Shown here: in pieces, positions 1-5,706 of the stretch
How positions within the stretch are numbered: the first letter of the stretch is position 1
Layout of the letters: each line of letters opens with the position of its first letter
Assembly (NCBI GenBank): GCA_946407175.1
Contig: CAMJNB010000113.1
Coordinates: forward strand, 1-5,706
Reading direction: 5' to 3'
Source: an uncultured Selenomonadales bacterium
GTDB taxonomy: Bacteria; Bacillota_C; Negativicutes; Selenomonadales; Selenomonadaceae
Length of the DNA stretch: 5,706 nt
Translations under genes and position numbers: made by a program
The notes under the pieces: generated by a model
What the model was told of the DNA's origin: nothing
Databases searched by the model: none
The model's input: only the letters and a program-made list of their open reading frames with translations

Positions 1-1
1 T

Positions 2-64
2 TTCTAATTTCTAATTTCTAATTTCTAATTTCTAATTTCTAATTCCTAATTCGCCATTCTTAAT
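2..64. repeat. Tandem heptanucleotide array (TTCTAAT)n next to the nadK stop
   Basis: Six exact copies of TTCTAAT (2-43) are followed by TCCTAAT (44-50) and two degenerate units, TCGCCAT (51-57) and TCTTAAT (58-64), all in one 7-nt register. The array may continue beyond the left edge. On the minus strand it reads AATTAGA/ATTAGAA and begins immediately after the nadK stop codon (65-67). It has no G/C-rich hairpin, so it is not a normal intrinsic terminator. It resembles in kind the short tandem heptanucleotide repeats known between genes in some bacteria, such as heterocystous cyanobacteria. Function unknown. Confidence 0.93.
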
Positions 65-973
65 TCAATTCCAGTCGCCGCCGGTGCCCCAAAGTTTAGC
101 CTTCAAAACGTCATAATAATTTTTGTCGGCAAACTTTACAATCTGCGCGGTCATTTTAGATTTACGCACGATAACTTCATCACTGGGCGGCAGTTTAAAA
201 CTTTCCTGTCCGTCCAACGTCACGACCAAATCAGACATTGCGCGAATTTTAATCCGAACTTCATCATCTTCACTCACTACAAGCGGACGCATTTGAAAAG
301 TATGCGGACAAATCGGAATGATAATCAGCGCGCGAATTGTGGGATTTAAAATCGGACCGCCGGCACTTAAACAGTACGCGGTTGAGCCGGTGGGACTTGA
401 AACAATTAAGCCGTCAGCTTGACAATCGTTCAAATGCGTATCGTTGACGTAAATTTCCATTTTAAGCATACGCGCCGAACCGCCTTTTGAAATTACCACG
501 TCATTAATCGCGTTGCCCAAAAATTTTTCGCCGAGTTCATTTGACGCAAAGCCGCTTAAAAGCAGGCGATTTTCTACAATGTATTCGCCGACAAGAATTT
601 TGCCGAGTCTGCTTTCAAGTTCACGCGGTTCAATGTCAGTCAAAAATCCCAGCGTGCCGAGATTAATTCCGCAGACGGGAATGCCTTGTTCTTGAAAACG
701 CCGACAAACGCCGATTAAAGTACCGTCACCGCCGATTGACAGCGCCATATCAATGTGTACGCGCTCCACGCAGGGCAGGCCGTATTCTTCTTTGCGAAAT
801 TGCCGCGCCTCCGTTGCCGGCATAACGAGACGTACATTTTTATTGTGATAAAATTTAAAAATGCGGTCGACAATTTCACCGCTCCTGCGCTTGCTTATGT
901 TCGGAAAAACCGCAATTTGCATCATTCCCGCTTCGACGCCGAAAACCGTGCCGAAAATATTTTGTCTTGCCAT
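65..973 (-). CDS. nadK: NAD kinase (ATP/polyphosphate-dependent NAD+ 2'-phosphotransferase)
   Basis: This cytoplasmic enzyme phosphorylates NAD+ to NADP+, the only route to NADP. The 302-residue product shows the family motifs in order: GGDGT at 81-85 (nucleotide/phosphate binding, catalytic Asp83), NLGTLGFL at 104-111, Asn-Asp at 157-158 (the NE/ND motif), DGLIVSSPTGSTAY at 187-200, SAGGP at 203-207, PICPHT plus RPLVV around 220-233, and LDGQ at 253-256. The start is ATG at 971-973, chosen because an AAAGGAG SD (981-987) lies 7 nt upstream. Most family members begin close to the MQIAVFPN segment (residues 18-25), so this start gives about 16 extra N-terminal residues; ATG codons at residues 17 and 18 are alternatives but have only a weak purine-rich site. 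The gene is transcribed divergently from the small secreted-protein gene. In Firmicutes nadK is usually followed by argR and recN, but the window ends before these could be seen. All key motifs are intact. Confidence 0.96.
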   Translation of the reverse strand: MARQNIFGTVFGVEAGMMQIAVFPNISKRRSGEIVDRIFKFYHNKNVRLVMPATEARQFRKEEYGLPCVERVHIDMALSIGGDGTLIGVCRRFQEQGIPVCGINLGTLGFLTDIEPRELESRLGKILVGEYIVENRLLLSGFASNELGEKFLGNAINDVVISKGGSARMLKMEIYVNDTHLNDCQADGLIVSSPTGSTAYCLSAGGPILNPTIRALIIIPICPHTFQMRPLVVSEDDEVRIKIRAMSDLVVTLDGQESFKLPPSDEVIVRKSKMTAQIVKFADKNYYDVLKAKLWGTGGDWN

Positions 974-980
974 TATCTAG

Positions 981-987
981 CTCCTTT
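981..987 (-). promoter_or_regulatory. Shine-Dalgarno site of nadK
   Basis: AAAGGAG on the minus strand, 7 nt before the ATG at 973. It favours the longer NadK start over the internal Met codons at residues 17 and 18. Confidence 0.8.
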
Positions 988-1037
988 GCTGATTTAAGTT
1001 CTGTTAAAAATTCGCCGCATTGAAAGTAAATCCTTTA

Positions 1038-1156
1038 TTAGCTTGTAGCTCGTAGCTTGTAGCTTTTAGCCTTAAGCTTTTTAATCGCTAATAGCTGGTA
1101 GCCTGTAGCTTGTAATTAATAGCTACCAGCCACCAGCTACCCGCTACCGGCTAATC
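1038..1156. repeat. Seventeen-unit heptad repeat array with central inversion
   Basis: These 119 bases divide exactly into 17 heptads without losing register. The first part is of GTAGCTT type: TTAGCTT, GTAGCTC, GTAGCTT, GTAGCTT, TTAGCCT, TAAGCTT (1038-1079). After a degenerate stretch come GCTAATA, GCTGGTA, GCCTGTA and GCTTGTA (1087-1114), then ATTAATA. The last part is of the complementary type: GCTACCA, GCCACCA, GCTACCC, GCTACCG, GCTAATC (1122-1156). Because the right part is nearly the reverse complement of the left, the array can fold in several alternative hairpins. It lies between two divergent genes and so is unlikely to be needed as a terminator. No open reading frame or tRNA-like fold was recognised in it. 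Its function is unknown; slipped-strand expansion of a 7-bp unit is the simplest origin. Confidence 0.88.
1094..1130. repeat. Inverted repeat (9-bp stem) inside the heptad array
   Basis: GCTGGTAGC (1094-1102) is the exact reverse complement of GCTACCAGC (1122-1130), with a 19-nt loop. A competing inner hairpin pairs GTAGCT (1105-1110) with AGCTAC (1121-1126) around a 10-nt loop. No U-tract follows directly on either strand, which argues against an ordinary intrinsic terminator. Confidence 0.7.
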
Positions 1157-1169
1157 TCTAAAAATTTTC

Positions 1170-1198
1170 TTGCAAAATTGTTTGATAATAATTATAAT
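1170..1198 (+). promoter_or_regulatory. Sigma70-type promoter for the small secreted-protein gene
   Basis: The -35 TTGCAA (1170-1175) and a consensus -10 TATAAT (1193-1198) are separated by the optimal 17 nt. Transcription would start near 1205 and give a leader of about 47 nt before the ATG at 1252. The same transcript could continue into meaB, because no convincing terminator was seen between the two genes. Confidence 0.75.
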
Positions 1199-1251
1199 TT
1201 CGCATAAACGTTAATAAAAACGTTCAATAAACTTTTTCGAGGTGAAAAATT

Positions 1252-1458
1252 ATGTTAAAAAAATTTTTGGCGGCGCTTTTGGTAGCGGCGGCAAGTTTCA
1301 CTTTTACGGCAACTACTGACGCGGCAGAGGCTGATTACGCTTGCAGAGGCGGATACGGCGGTTGCTACGGCGACGGTTACTGCTACGGCAATGATTATTA
1401 CGACAATGACAATCGCGGCGATTACGGCAGACATCATCGCGGCGGTTGCTGGCGTTAA
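1252..1458 (+). CDS. Small secreted Gly/Tyr/Cys-rich protein, function unknown
   Basis: I do not recognise the family. The 68-residue product begins with a typical Sec signal peptide: basic MLKK, a hydrophobic Ala/Leu/Val core (5-20), then a small-residue region with possible cleavage after Ala25 or Ala27 (AEA-DY). The mature part of about 41 residues is very biased: 11 Gly, 8 Tyr and 4 Cys (31, 38, 44, 66), with Asp/Asn and a basic HH-R-x-x-C-W-R tail. The middle is built of short GYGGCYG/GDGYCYG-like repeats. The gene has a strong promoter (1170-1198) and an SD, GAGGTG (1239-1244), 7 nt before the ATG, so it looks genuinely expressed. The even number of Cys would permit two disulfides outside the cytoplasm. 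It could be a cell-wall or envelope-associated peptide, a metal-binding peptide or a secreted peptide of the bacteriocin type; nothing in the neighbourhood (no modification or transporter gene) supports a RiPP cluster. Confidence 0.82.
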   Translation: MLKKFLAALLVAAASFTFTATTDAAEADYACRGGYGGCYGDGYCYGNDYYDNDNRGDYGRHHRGGCWR

Positions 1459-1522
1459 TTTGAAATTTTAAGTTTAAGTTGAATTTTAATTTTAAATCCA
1501 CGTTTTAATCAGCTCTATTGTA

Positions 1523-1529
1523 AAGGAGG
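1523..1529 (+). promoter_or_regulatory. Shine-Dalgarno site that decides the meaB start
   Basis: AAGGAGG is a near-perfect anti-16S match. It ends only 1 nt before a GTG at 1531, which is too close for initiation, but 7 nt before the in-frame TTG at 1537, which is ideal. TTG 1537 is therefore preferred as the meaB start. Confidence 0.8.
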
Positions 1530-1536
1530 GGTGAGT

Positions 1537-2697
1537 TTGGCAGATTACACGACAACTAAGCCGGAGTGGGCAGTTTCAAATTCATTGTCGGTTATGAGCG
1601 GCATTGAAGGCATTAAAGACACTACGGTAGGAAATATCAATCCCCATTTGGCGAATATGCGTCCCAAGCGCCGTATGACGTTGACAGAAGACGAAATTGT
1701 TGAAGGCGTCATAAAAGGCGACAGAGTAGTTTTATCACGCGCCATAACATTAATTGAAAGCAATAATCCCAAACATTTCGCAAAGGCACAAAGAGTTTTG
1801 CAAAGACTTCTACCGCGAACAGGTAAGGCACTTAGAGTCGGGATAACCGGCGTACCAGGCGCAGGTAAATCTACGTTTATTGAGGCGTTCGGCAATATGC
1901 TCTGCGACGAAGGTCACAAGCTGGCAGTTTTGGCAGTCGACCCTACAAGTTCGGTGACGCGCGGTTCAATTTTAGGCGACAAGACACGTATGGGAACTTT
2001 AAGCCGCAGACCCGAAGCCTTTATACGTCCCAGTCCTGCAGGCGGCACTTTAGGCGGCGTGGCACGTAAAAGCCGTGAAACAATGCTTATGTGCGAGGCG
2101 GCAGGTTATGACGTGATACTTATTGAAACGGTTGGCGTCGGGCAGTCTGAAACTACCGTGCGTTCAATGGTAGATTTCTTTATGCTAATCGTCTTGACCG
2201 GCGCCGGTGACGACTTGCAAGGCATTAAAAAAGGCATTATGGAGCTTGCCGACGCTATTGTTGTAAACAAGGCTGACGGTGACAATTTGGTTAAAGCGAA
2301 AGTGACACGCGGCGAATACGAGCGTATGATTGAGTTTATTCGTCCCGCGACCGAAGGCTGGCCGACTCACGCCTACCTTGCAAGTGCGCTGAAGAAAACA
2401 GGGCTTGAGGAACTTTGGCAAGTCATTCAAGTTTTCAAGCGTCTGACGACTGAAAGCGGCGTCTTTCAAAAACGGCGTGACAGTCAATTACTTGATTGGA
2501 TGCAAGCGATGATTGACGAGCATTTACACGACATATTTTTTGGCGACGCGGTTGTTATGGGCAGGATGCCGGAGATTAAAGAAGCTGTACTGAACGGGAT
2601 AATTTCACCGACTCAAGCAGTTGCGGAGTTGGTTAAAATTTTCGACATAAAGCGTGCGGCTGAACGGCAACACGTAGATTTATTTAGTGCGCGTTAA
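1537..2697 (+). CDS. meaB: MeaB/ArgK-type P-loop GTPase, chaperone of methylmalonyl-CoA mutase
   Basis: MeaB is a cytoplasmic G3E-family GTPase that gates cofactor loading and protects the B12-dependent methylmalonyl-CoA mutase. Numbered from the TTG start (386 residues; two more if GTG 1531 is used), the Walker A motif GVPGAGKST lies at 105-113, DPTSS at 135-139, and GSILGDKTRM at about 143-152. The family signature RPSPAGGTLGGVARK lies at 164-178, ETVGVGQSE at 197-205, and the guanine-specificity motif NKAD at 244-247. The C-terminal dimerisation arm is present (the ISPTQAVAELV region, about 356-366). The protein is longer than typical members (about 310-340) because of roughly 50 poorly conserved residues before the helical segment near 57. 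All nucleotide-binding motifs are intact. No mutase, epimerase or decarboxylase gene lies nearby, so the partner must be encoded elsewhere. The gene is 78 nt downstream of the small secreted-protein gene and 23 nt upstream of the next gene, so cotranscription is plausible. Confidence 0.95.
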   Translation: MADYTTTKPEWAVSNSLSVMSGIEGIKDTTVGNINPHLANMRPKRRMTLTEDEIVEGVIKGDRVVLSRAITLIESNNPKHFAKAQRVLQRLLPRTGKALRVGITGVPGAGKSTFIEAFGNMLCDEGHKLAVLAVDPTSSVTRGSILGDKTRMGTLSRRPEAFIRPSPAGGTLGGVARKSRETMLMCEAAGYDVILIETVGVGQSETTVRSMVDFFMLIVLTGAGDDLQGIKKGIMELADAIVVNKADGDNLVKAKVTRGEYERMIEFIRPATEGWPTHAYLASALKKTGLEELWQVIQVFKRLTTESGVFQKRRDSQLLDWMQAMIDEHLHDIFFGDAVVMGRMPEIKEAVLNGIISPTQAVAELVKIFDIKRAAERQHVDLFSAR

Positions 2698-2720
2698 AAA
2701 TTTTGGAAAGGCGTTATAGG

Positions 2721-4453
2721 TTGGAAAAAATTGGACTGTATAAATCACTTCACAAAAATAATCCCGAATACGGCAGGGGGGGGGAGAGCTCTATTCATTA
2801 CTTGCCGGTATAATTGATTTTCTTAAGCCGAAAAGCATTTTGGATTACGGTTGCGGCAAGGGTGAGTTGGTAAAACTTTTGCAGGAGAATTATCCTTTCA
2901 TCAAAGTTTGCGGCTACGATCCGGCGGTTGAAGAATTTGAAAATCTGCCAAACGAAAAATTTGACTTCGTTATTGTGACGGACGTTTTGGAGCATATTCC
3001 GGAAAATGAACTGCCTGACACGCTGGGAAAAATTTCTGCACTGTCCGACAAAGTTTTCTTTCACCTGCACCACGCAAAGGCATTTCAAATTTTGCCGAAC
3101 GGTGAAAATGCGCATTGTACAATTTATTCGCCGGAGCAATACTTTGAACTGTTAAGCAAATTTTTTTCTACGCTTAATTTTTTGCCGGGTTTATCTTCAT
3201 GGAATACTTCTTGCGTGACGTTTCCCGTGCCGAAAAGTTTGGTAGAAGAGTGGCAATTTTTATTGAACCCCAACGAAATGCAGTACGTTGAAAGCTTGGC
3301 GGAGATTATTGATCTGATTAAAGCTTTTCACGAGGTTATTATTTTTCCTGCCGATTACGAAGGCAATGTACTTTTAGATTTTTTTAAGTATACGGATATT
3401 GAAAATCGAATAAGCTGTATCGCTGTGGAAAAAATGCCGTTTGAACCCGTTCAATTTACCGGCAGTGAAATTCCGGTTATGCCGATTGAAAATTTGATTC
3501 ACTTTCGTAAGACTGCTTTATTTATCGTTACCGGATCAGAACAGAACTTCGGCGCGGCAGATGAAGTACTTAGGCGCTACGGTTGCCTTAAAGTGGTTTT
3601 CGCTACAAATGAAGTCTATGCACAAGCACAAGGTTACATTGCCAAACTTTTGGATTCGGGACAGGTGTTGCTCCGGTACATGCGCCTGTTTGATGAAAAG
3701 TTAAATAAATTGGAGATGCGTATTGATGAGCAAAATGTAGTTCGCATTTCCAATACAAAAGCCTTTGCCGAATACAGAAATGCTTTTCGCGGCAAGAAAA
3801 TTGTCATTGTAGGCAGCGGTCCCACCGTCAAATATTACGAGCCGATACCTGACGCAATTCACATAGCCTTGAATCATGCTTGGTTGCGCGAAGATATTAA
3901 ATTCGATTTTTTATTCTCGTCTGATGTAAACGCCGAAAGTAAATCCATGAAAATCCCTGTATCAAAAGGATTTGACAAAATTCGCGAGAAAATTTTTATT
4001 GCCAAGCGTGTGGCAGGACATTCAGAATCTGTTTTAAATTATCCTGAAAGTATTATCTTTAAATCGGACAAAATATTTTTCTATTACGTATCGAAAGCTG
4101 GCATTGATATTCGCGTACACACCGATATTTGTTTGCATTCGGTTATGACTATAGGCAGTGTGGTTTTTTCAGCTTTACAGTTTGCGCTTTTCACCTGTCC
4201 TTCCGAAATTTACTTGGTTGCTTGCGACACGACAGAAAACGGCTATTTTTATGACGGCATAAAGGATGAACCGCAATTTTTGAATATTCGCGACGTAAAG
4301 CTTGGCTATGTGCGAATGAAAATGTTTGCGCGGCAATACTATCCTGAAACAAAAATTATTTCTATTAATCCCGTTGGTCTTCGCGGTTTGTTTCAAGATG
4401 AATATACCGGCACTTATCAAAAAAATCTCCGCGAACAGATGACAAATTGGTAG
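2721..4453 (+). CDS. SAM methyltransferase fused to DUF115/GT42-like domain, frameshifted at a poly-G tract (phase OFF)
   Basis: The gene probably starts at TTG 2721 (SD GGAAAGG at 2705-2711, 9-nt spacer) and reads LEKIGLYKSLHKNNPEYGRG. At the nine-G run (2776-2784) the frame is lost and ends at TAA 2811-2813. The rest is open in another frame from just after the tract to 4453, but there it has no ATG/GTG start or SD ahead of motif I. Seven or ten G would join both parts into about 576-577 residues. In the seven-G numbering, a class I SAM methyltransferase comes first: motif I LDYGCGKG (40-47), an acidic residue in GYD (66), and DVLEHI (87-92). A central Rossmann-like alpha/beta segment (about 207-299) and a short charged helical linker (about 320-339) follow. 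The C-terminal domain has KKIVIVGSGPT (358-368), FLFSSD (396-401) and SEIYLVACD (494-502), as in DUF115/MptE-like and GT42 sialyltransferase-fold proteins. A role in modifying a surface glycan or flagellin is inferred, not shown. If the tract length is a sequencing error, this is simply an intact gene. Confidence 0.82.
2776..2784 (+). repeat. Poly-G tract (nine G), candidate phase-variation switch
   Basis: Nine consecutive G lie about 55 nt inside the coding region, after the codons for NNPEYGR. Upstream codons use positions divisible by 3; downstream the conserved protein uses the frame of position 2840. The two are joined only when tract length is 7 or 10 (or another length differing by a multiple of 3). 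Poly-G runs of this length are classic slipped-strand contingency sites, for example in Campylobacter surface-glycan genes. They are also a frequent place for sequencing errors. Confidence 0.9.
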
Positions 4454-4472
4454 GTAAAAAAATTTTTACATA

Positions 4473-5321
4473 ATGATTTTGAAAAATATAACACAGATTT
4501 TACAAAGTGCGACGGCAAGACTTAAAGCGGCAGGCATTGAATCTGCGCGGCTTGACGCTGAAGTTTTGTTGGCGCACGTTTTAAATTGCAGACGGCTTTA
4601 CCTCTACGTCGACGCCGATAAAAATTTAAATCCCGCGCAGGTTACACGCTTTGAATCGCTTATAAGTCAACGCGCAGAAAAAATTCCTACCGCCTACCTT
4701 ACCGGTCAACGCGAATTTATGGGATTAAATTTTGTCGTGACGCCGGACGTACTGATACCGCGTCCCGACACTGAAATTTTGGTGCAGTACGCCGTTGAAA
4801 AACTTTCCGCGCTGAAAGGTAACGTGACATTTGCAGATATCGGCACGGGTAGCGGCGCGATCTGCGTATCAATTTTAAAGTACGTGAAAAATGCCAATGC
4901 CGTGACGGTTGACATTTCGAAAGCCGCTGTTGACTGCGCGAAGTTTAACGCGAAAAAATTTGGCGTTGACGACAGATTAAAATTTTACGTCGGCAATTTG
5001 TTTGAACCTCTGCGCGGTCAAAAATTTCACGCGATAATTTCAAATCCGCCGTACATTCCAACAAGCGACTTGGCAACGTTGCAGGACGAAGTTAAACGCG
5101 AACCGAACATTGCGCTTGACGGCGGCGATGACGGCTTAAATTTTTACCGGCGAATCGTTGACGCGGCGCCGAATTTTTTATGTACAGGCGGCTTTTTGGC
5201 AGTTGAAATTGGAATTAATCAAGCTCACGACGTTAAAAATTTGTTTGAAAAAAATTTCACCGACATTAAAATTTTGAAAGACTTGGCAGGAATTGAAAGG
5301 GTAGTAGCTGTTAGCTGTTAG
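4473..5321 (+). CDS. prmC: Peptide chain release factor N5-glutamine methyltransferase
   Basis: PrmC (HemK) methylates the Gln of the GGQ motif in release factors RF1 and RF2 using SAM, which makes termination efficient. The 282-residue product has the usual length. An N-terminal helical release-factor-binding domain (about 1-80, including the AYLTGQREFMG segment at 74-84) is followed by IPRPDTE (95-101), SAM motif I DIGTGSG (122-128), the acidic ribose-binding Asp147 in VTVDIS, and the catalytic NPPY (191-194). All are intact. The start ATG 4473 is the only one possible, since an in-frame TAA sits at 4455-4457. There is no good SD: the 19-nt gap after the previous gene is almost pure A/T and contains an inverted repeat, GTAAAAA/TTTTTAC (4454-4469). 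Translation may therefore depend on coupling to the upstream gene or on an unpaired A/U-rich leader. The last codons and the stop fall in a heptad repeat (5305-5321). tsaC follows after 11 nt. Confidence 0.96.
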   Translation: MILKNITQILQSATARLKAAGIESARLDAEVLLAHVLNCRRLYLYVDADKNLNPAQVTRFESLISQRAEKIPTAYLTGQREFMGLNFVVTPDVLIPRPDTEILVQYAVEKLSALKGNVTFADIGTGSGAICVSILKYVKNANAVTVDISKAAVDCAKFNAKKFGVDDRLKFYVGNLFEPLRGQKFHAIISNPPYIPTSDLATLQDEVKREPNIALDGGDDGLNFYRRIVDAAPNFLCTGGFLAVEIGINQAHDVKNLFEKNFTDIKILKDLAGIERVVAVSC

Positions 5322-5325
5322 TACT
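5305..5325. repeat. Short TAGCTGT heptad array overlapping the prmC stop
   Basis: Two exact TAGCTGT units (5305-5311, 5312-5318) plus a third, diverged TAGTACT (5319-5325). The array encodes the final prmC residues (part of VAVSC) and supplies its TAG stop. The unit shares the TAGC core with the 1038-1156 array. It lies where an SD for tsaC would be expected. Confidence 0.65.
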
Positions 5326-5332
5326 AATCACT

Positions 5333-5706
5333 ATGAAAACTGAAATATTAAAACCGACAAGAGAAAACATTAAACGCGCAGGCAATTTGATTCGCGCAGG
5401 TGAACTCGTCGCCTTCCCCACCGAAACTGTCTACGGTCTCGGCGCGAACGGCTTAAACGCGGACGCTTGCAAAAAAATTTTCGCGGCAAAGGGCAGACCT
5501 TCCGATAACCCGCTGATTTTGCATTTCGCCACTTTGTCACAAGTCGACCGCGCGGCAAAAATTTTACCTGCGGCAGAAAAACTTTTTGCGGCGTTTTGTC
5601 CAGGTCCGCTGACAATAATTTTGCCGAAAACAAAATTTGTACCGGACGAAGTGACCGGCGGACTTTCAACCGTAGGCGTGCGATTCCCCGACAATGACGT
5701 TGCACG
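5333..5706 (+). CDS. tsaC: L-threonylcarbamoyladenylate synthase (TsaC/Sua5/YrdC family), 5' part only
   Basis: The enzyme makes threonylcarbamoyl-AMP from threonine, bicarbonate and ATP, the first step of tRNA t6A37 synthesis. The window holds 124 codons plus two bases and no stop, so the gene runs off the right edge. The YrdC core is clear: FPTETVYGLGANG (28-40), KIFAAKGRPSDNPLILHF (48-65), CPGPLTIIL (89-97) and VGVRFP (114-119). Whether the protein is a short TsaC (about 200 residues) or a longer Sua5 with a C-terminal domain (about 340) cannot be told here. The start ATG 5333 fits the family N-terminus, but no SD is visible; the nearest purine run, AAAGGG at 5296-5301, is over 30 nt away. 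The gene begins 11 nt after prmC and is very likely translated from the same transcript. Adjacent prmC and tsaC/ywlC are a common Firmicutes arrangement. Confidence 0.94.
   Translation, partial: MKTEILKPTRENIKRAGNLIRAGELVAFPTETVYGLGANGLNADACKKIFAAKGRPSDNPLILHFATLSQVDRAAKILPAAEKLFAAFCPGPLTIILPKTKFVPDEVTGGLSTVGVRFPDNDVA

Noticed and set aside
755..997. Plus-strand open frame opposite nadK, and similar open frames opposite meaB, prmC and the fusion gene
   Set aside because: Each lies antisense to a gene with clear family motifs, lacks an SD and shows no recognisable protein features.
1459..1500. AT-rich direct repeats (AATTTTAA) and TTGAAA (1460-1465) as a meaB promoter or terminator
   Set aside because: The -10 candidates are weak at correct spacing and no GC stem exists; low-complexity AT sequence explains it.
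1255..1501. Minus-strand open frames opposite the small secreted-protein gene
   Set aside because: Their low-complexity Val/Ala/Ile or Arg/Asn composition mirrors the repetitive sense codons; the plus frame has the promoter, SD and signal peptide.
2809..2814. TATAAT just downstream of the G tract as a promoter for the C-terminal part of the fusion gene
   Set aside because: No -35 match at 16-18 nt upstream and no extended -10 TG; it also falls in codons for the conserved GIID segment.
4454..4469. GTAAAAA/TTTTTAC inverted repeat as a terminator before prmC
   Set aside because: All but the two end pairs are A-T and only 2 nt separate the arms, so no stable RNA hairpin forms.
4447..4474. TTGGTA/CATAAT as a promoter for prmC
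   Set aside because: The -10 overlaps the prmC ATG, so a transcript would begin after the start codon; the spacing is only 16 nt and the -35 is poor.

Overview
The window looks like chromosomal DNA from a low-to-moderate GC bacterium of the Firmicutes type, possibly a Negativicutes/Selenomonadaceae-like anaerobe. This is inference from three things: strong purine-rich Shine-Dalgarno (SD) sites with TTG starts, a MeaB GTPase (which serves B12-dependent methylmalonyl-CoA mutase), and the adjacent pair prmC-tsaC, an order common in Firmicutes. No rRNA or marker gene is present to settle taxonomy, and no tRNA, CRISPR array, insertion sequence or phage gene was seen.

Layout. Positions 1-64 hold a tandem 7-bp repeat. 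Next comes nadK (NAD kinase) on the minus strand (65-973). The 278-bp divergent intergenic region (974-1251) holds the nadK SD, a second and different 7-bp array of 17 in-register units that flips orientation half-way, and a well-formed sigma70-type promoter reading to the right. That promoter drives a small gene for a secreted Gly/Tyr/Cys-rich peptide (1252-1458). meaB follows (start most likely TTG at 1537, end 2697). Then comes a long gene for a methyltransferase fused to a DUF115/GT42-like domain (2721-4453), prmC (release-factor glutamine methyltransferase, 4473-5321), and the 5' two-thirds or so of tsaC/sua5 (threonylcarbamoyl-AMP synthase, from 5333, running off the window).

The most notable point is a run of nine G (2776-2784) near the 5' end of the methyltransferase/DUF115 gene. 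It splits the gene into two frames. From an SD-supported TTG at 2721 the reading frame hits a stop at 2811-2813, while the conserved methyltransferase motif I and everything after it lie in another frame. Seven or ten G would restore one continuous protein of about 576-577 residues. This is what a phase-variable contingency locus in its OFF state looks like, and the gene type (probable surface-glycan modification) suits that. A homopolymer sequencing error must be excluded.

The second theme is heptanucleotide repeats at three places (2-64, 1038-1156, 5305-5325), two of them touching or nearly touching the stop codon of a housekeeping gene. How the genes work together: prmC and tsaC both support translation (release-factor methylation and tRNA t6A synthesis). 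nadK and meaB belong to cofactor metabolism and B12-enzyme maintenance. The small secreted protein and the frameshifted fusion protein are the accessory, probably cell-surface, part.
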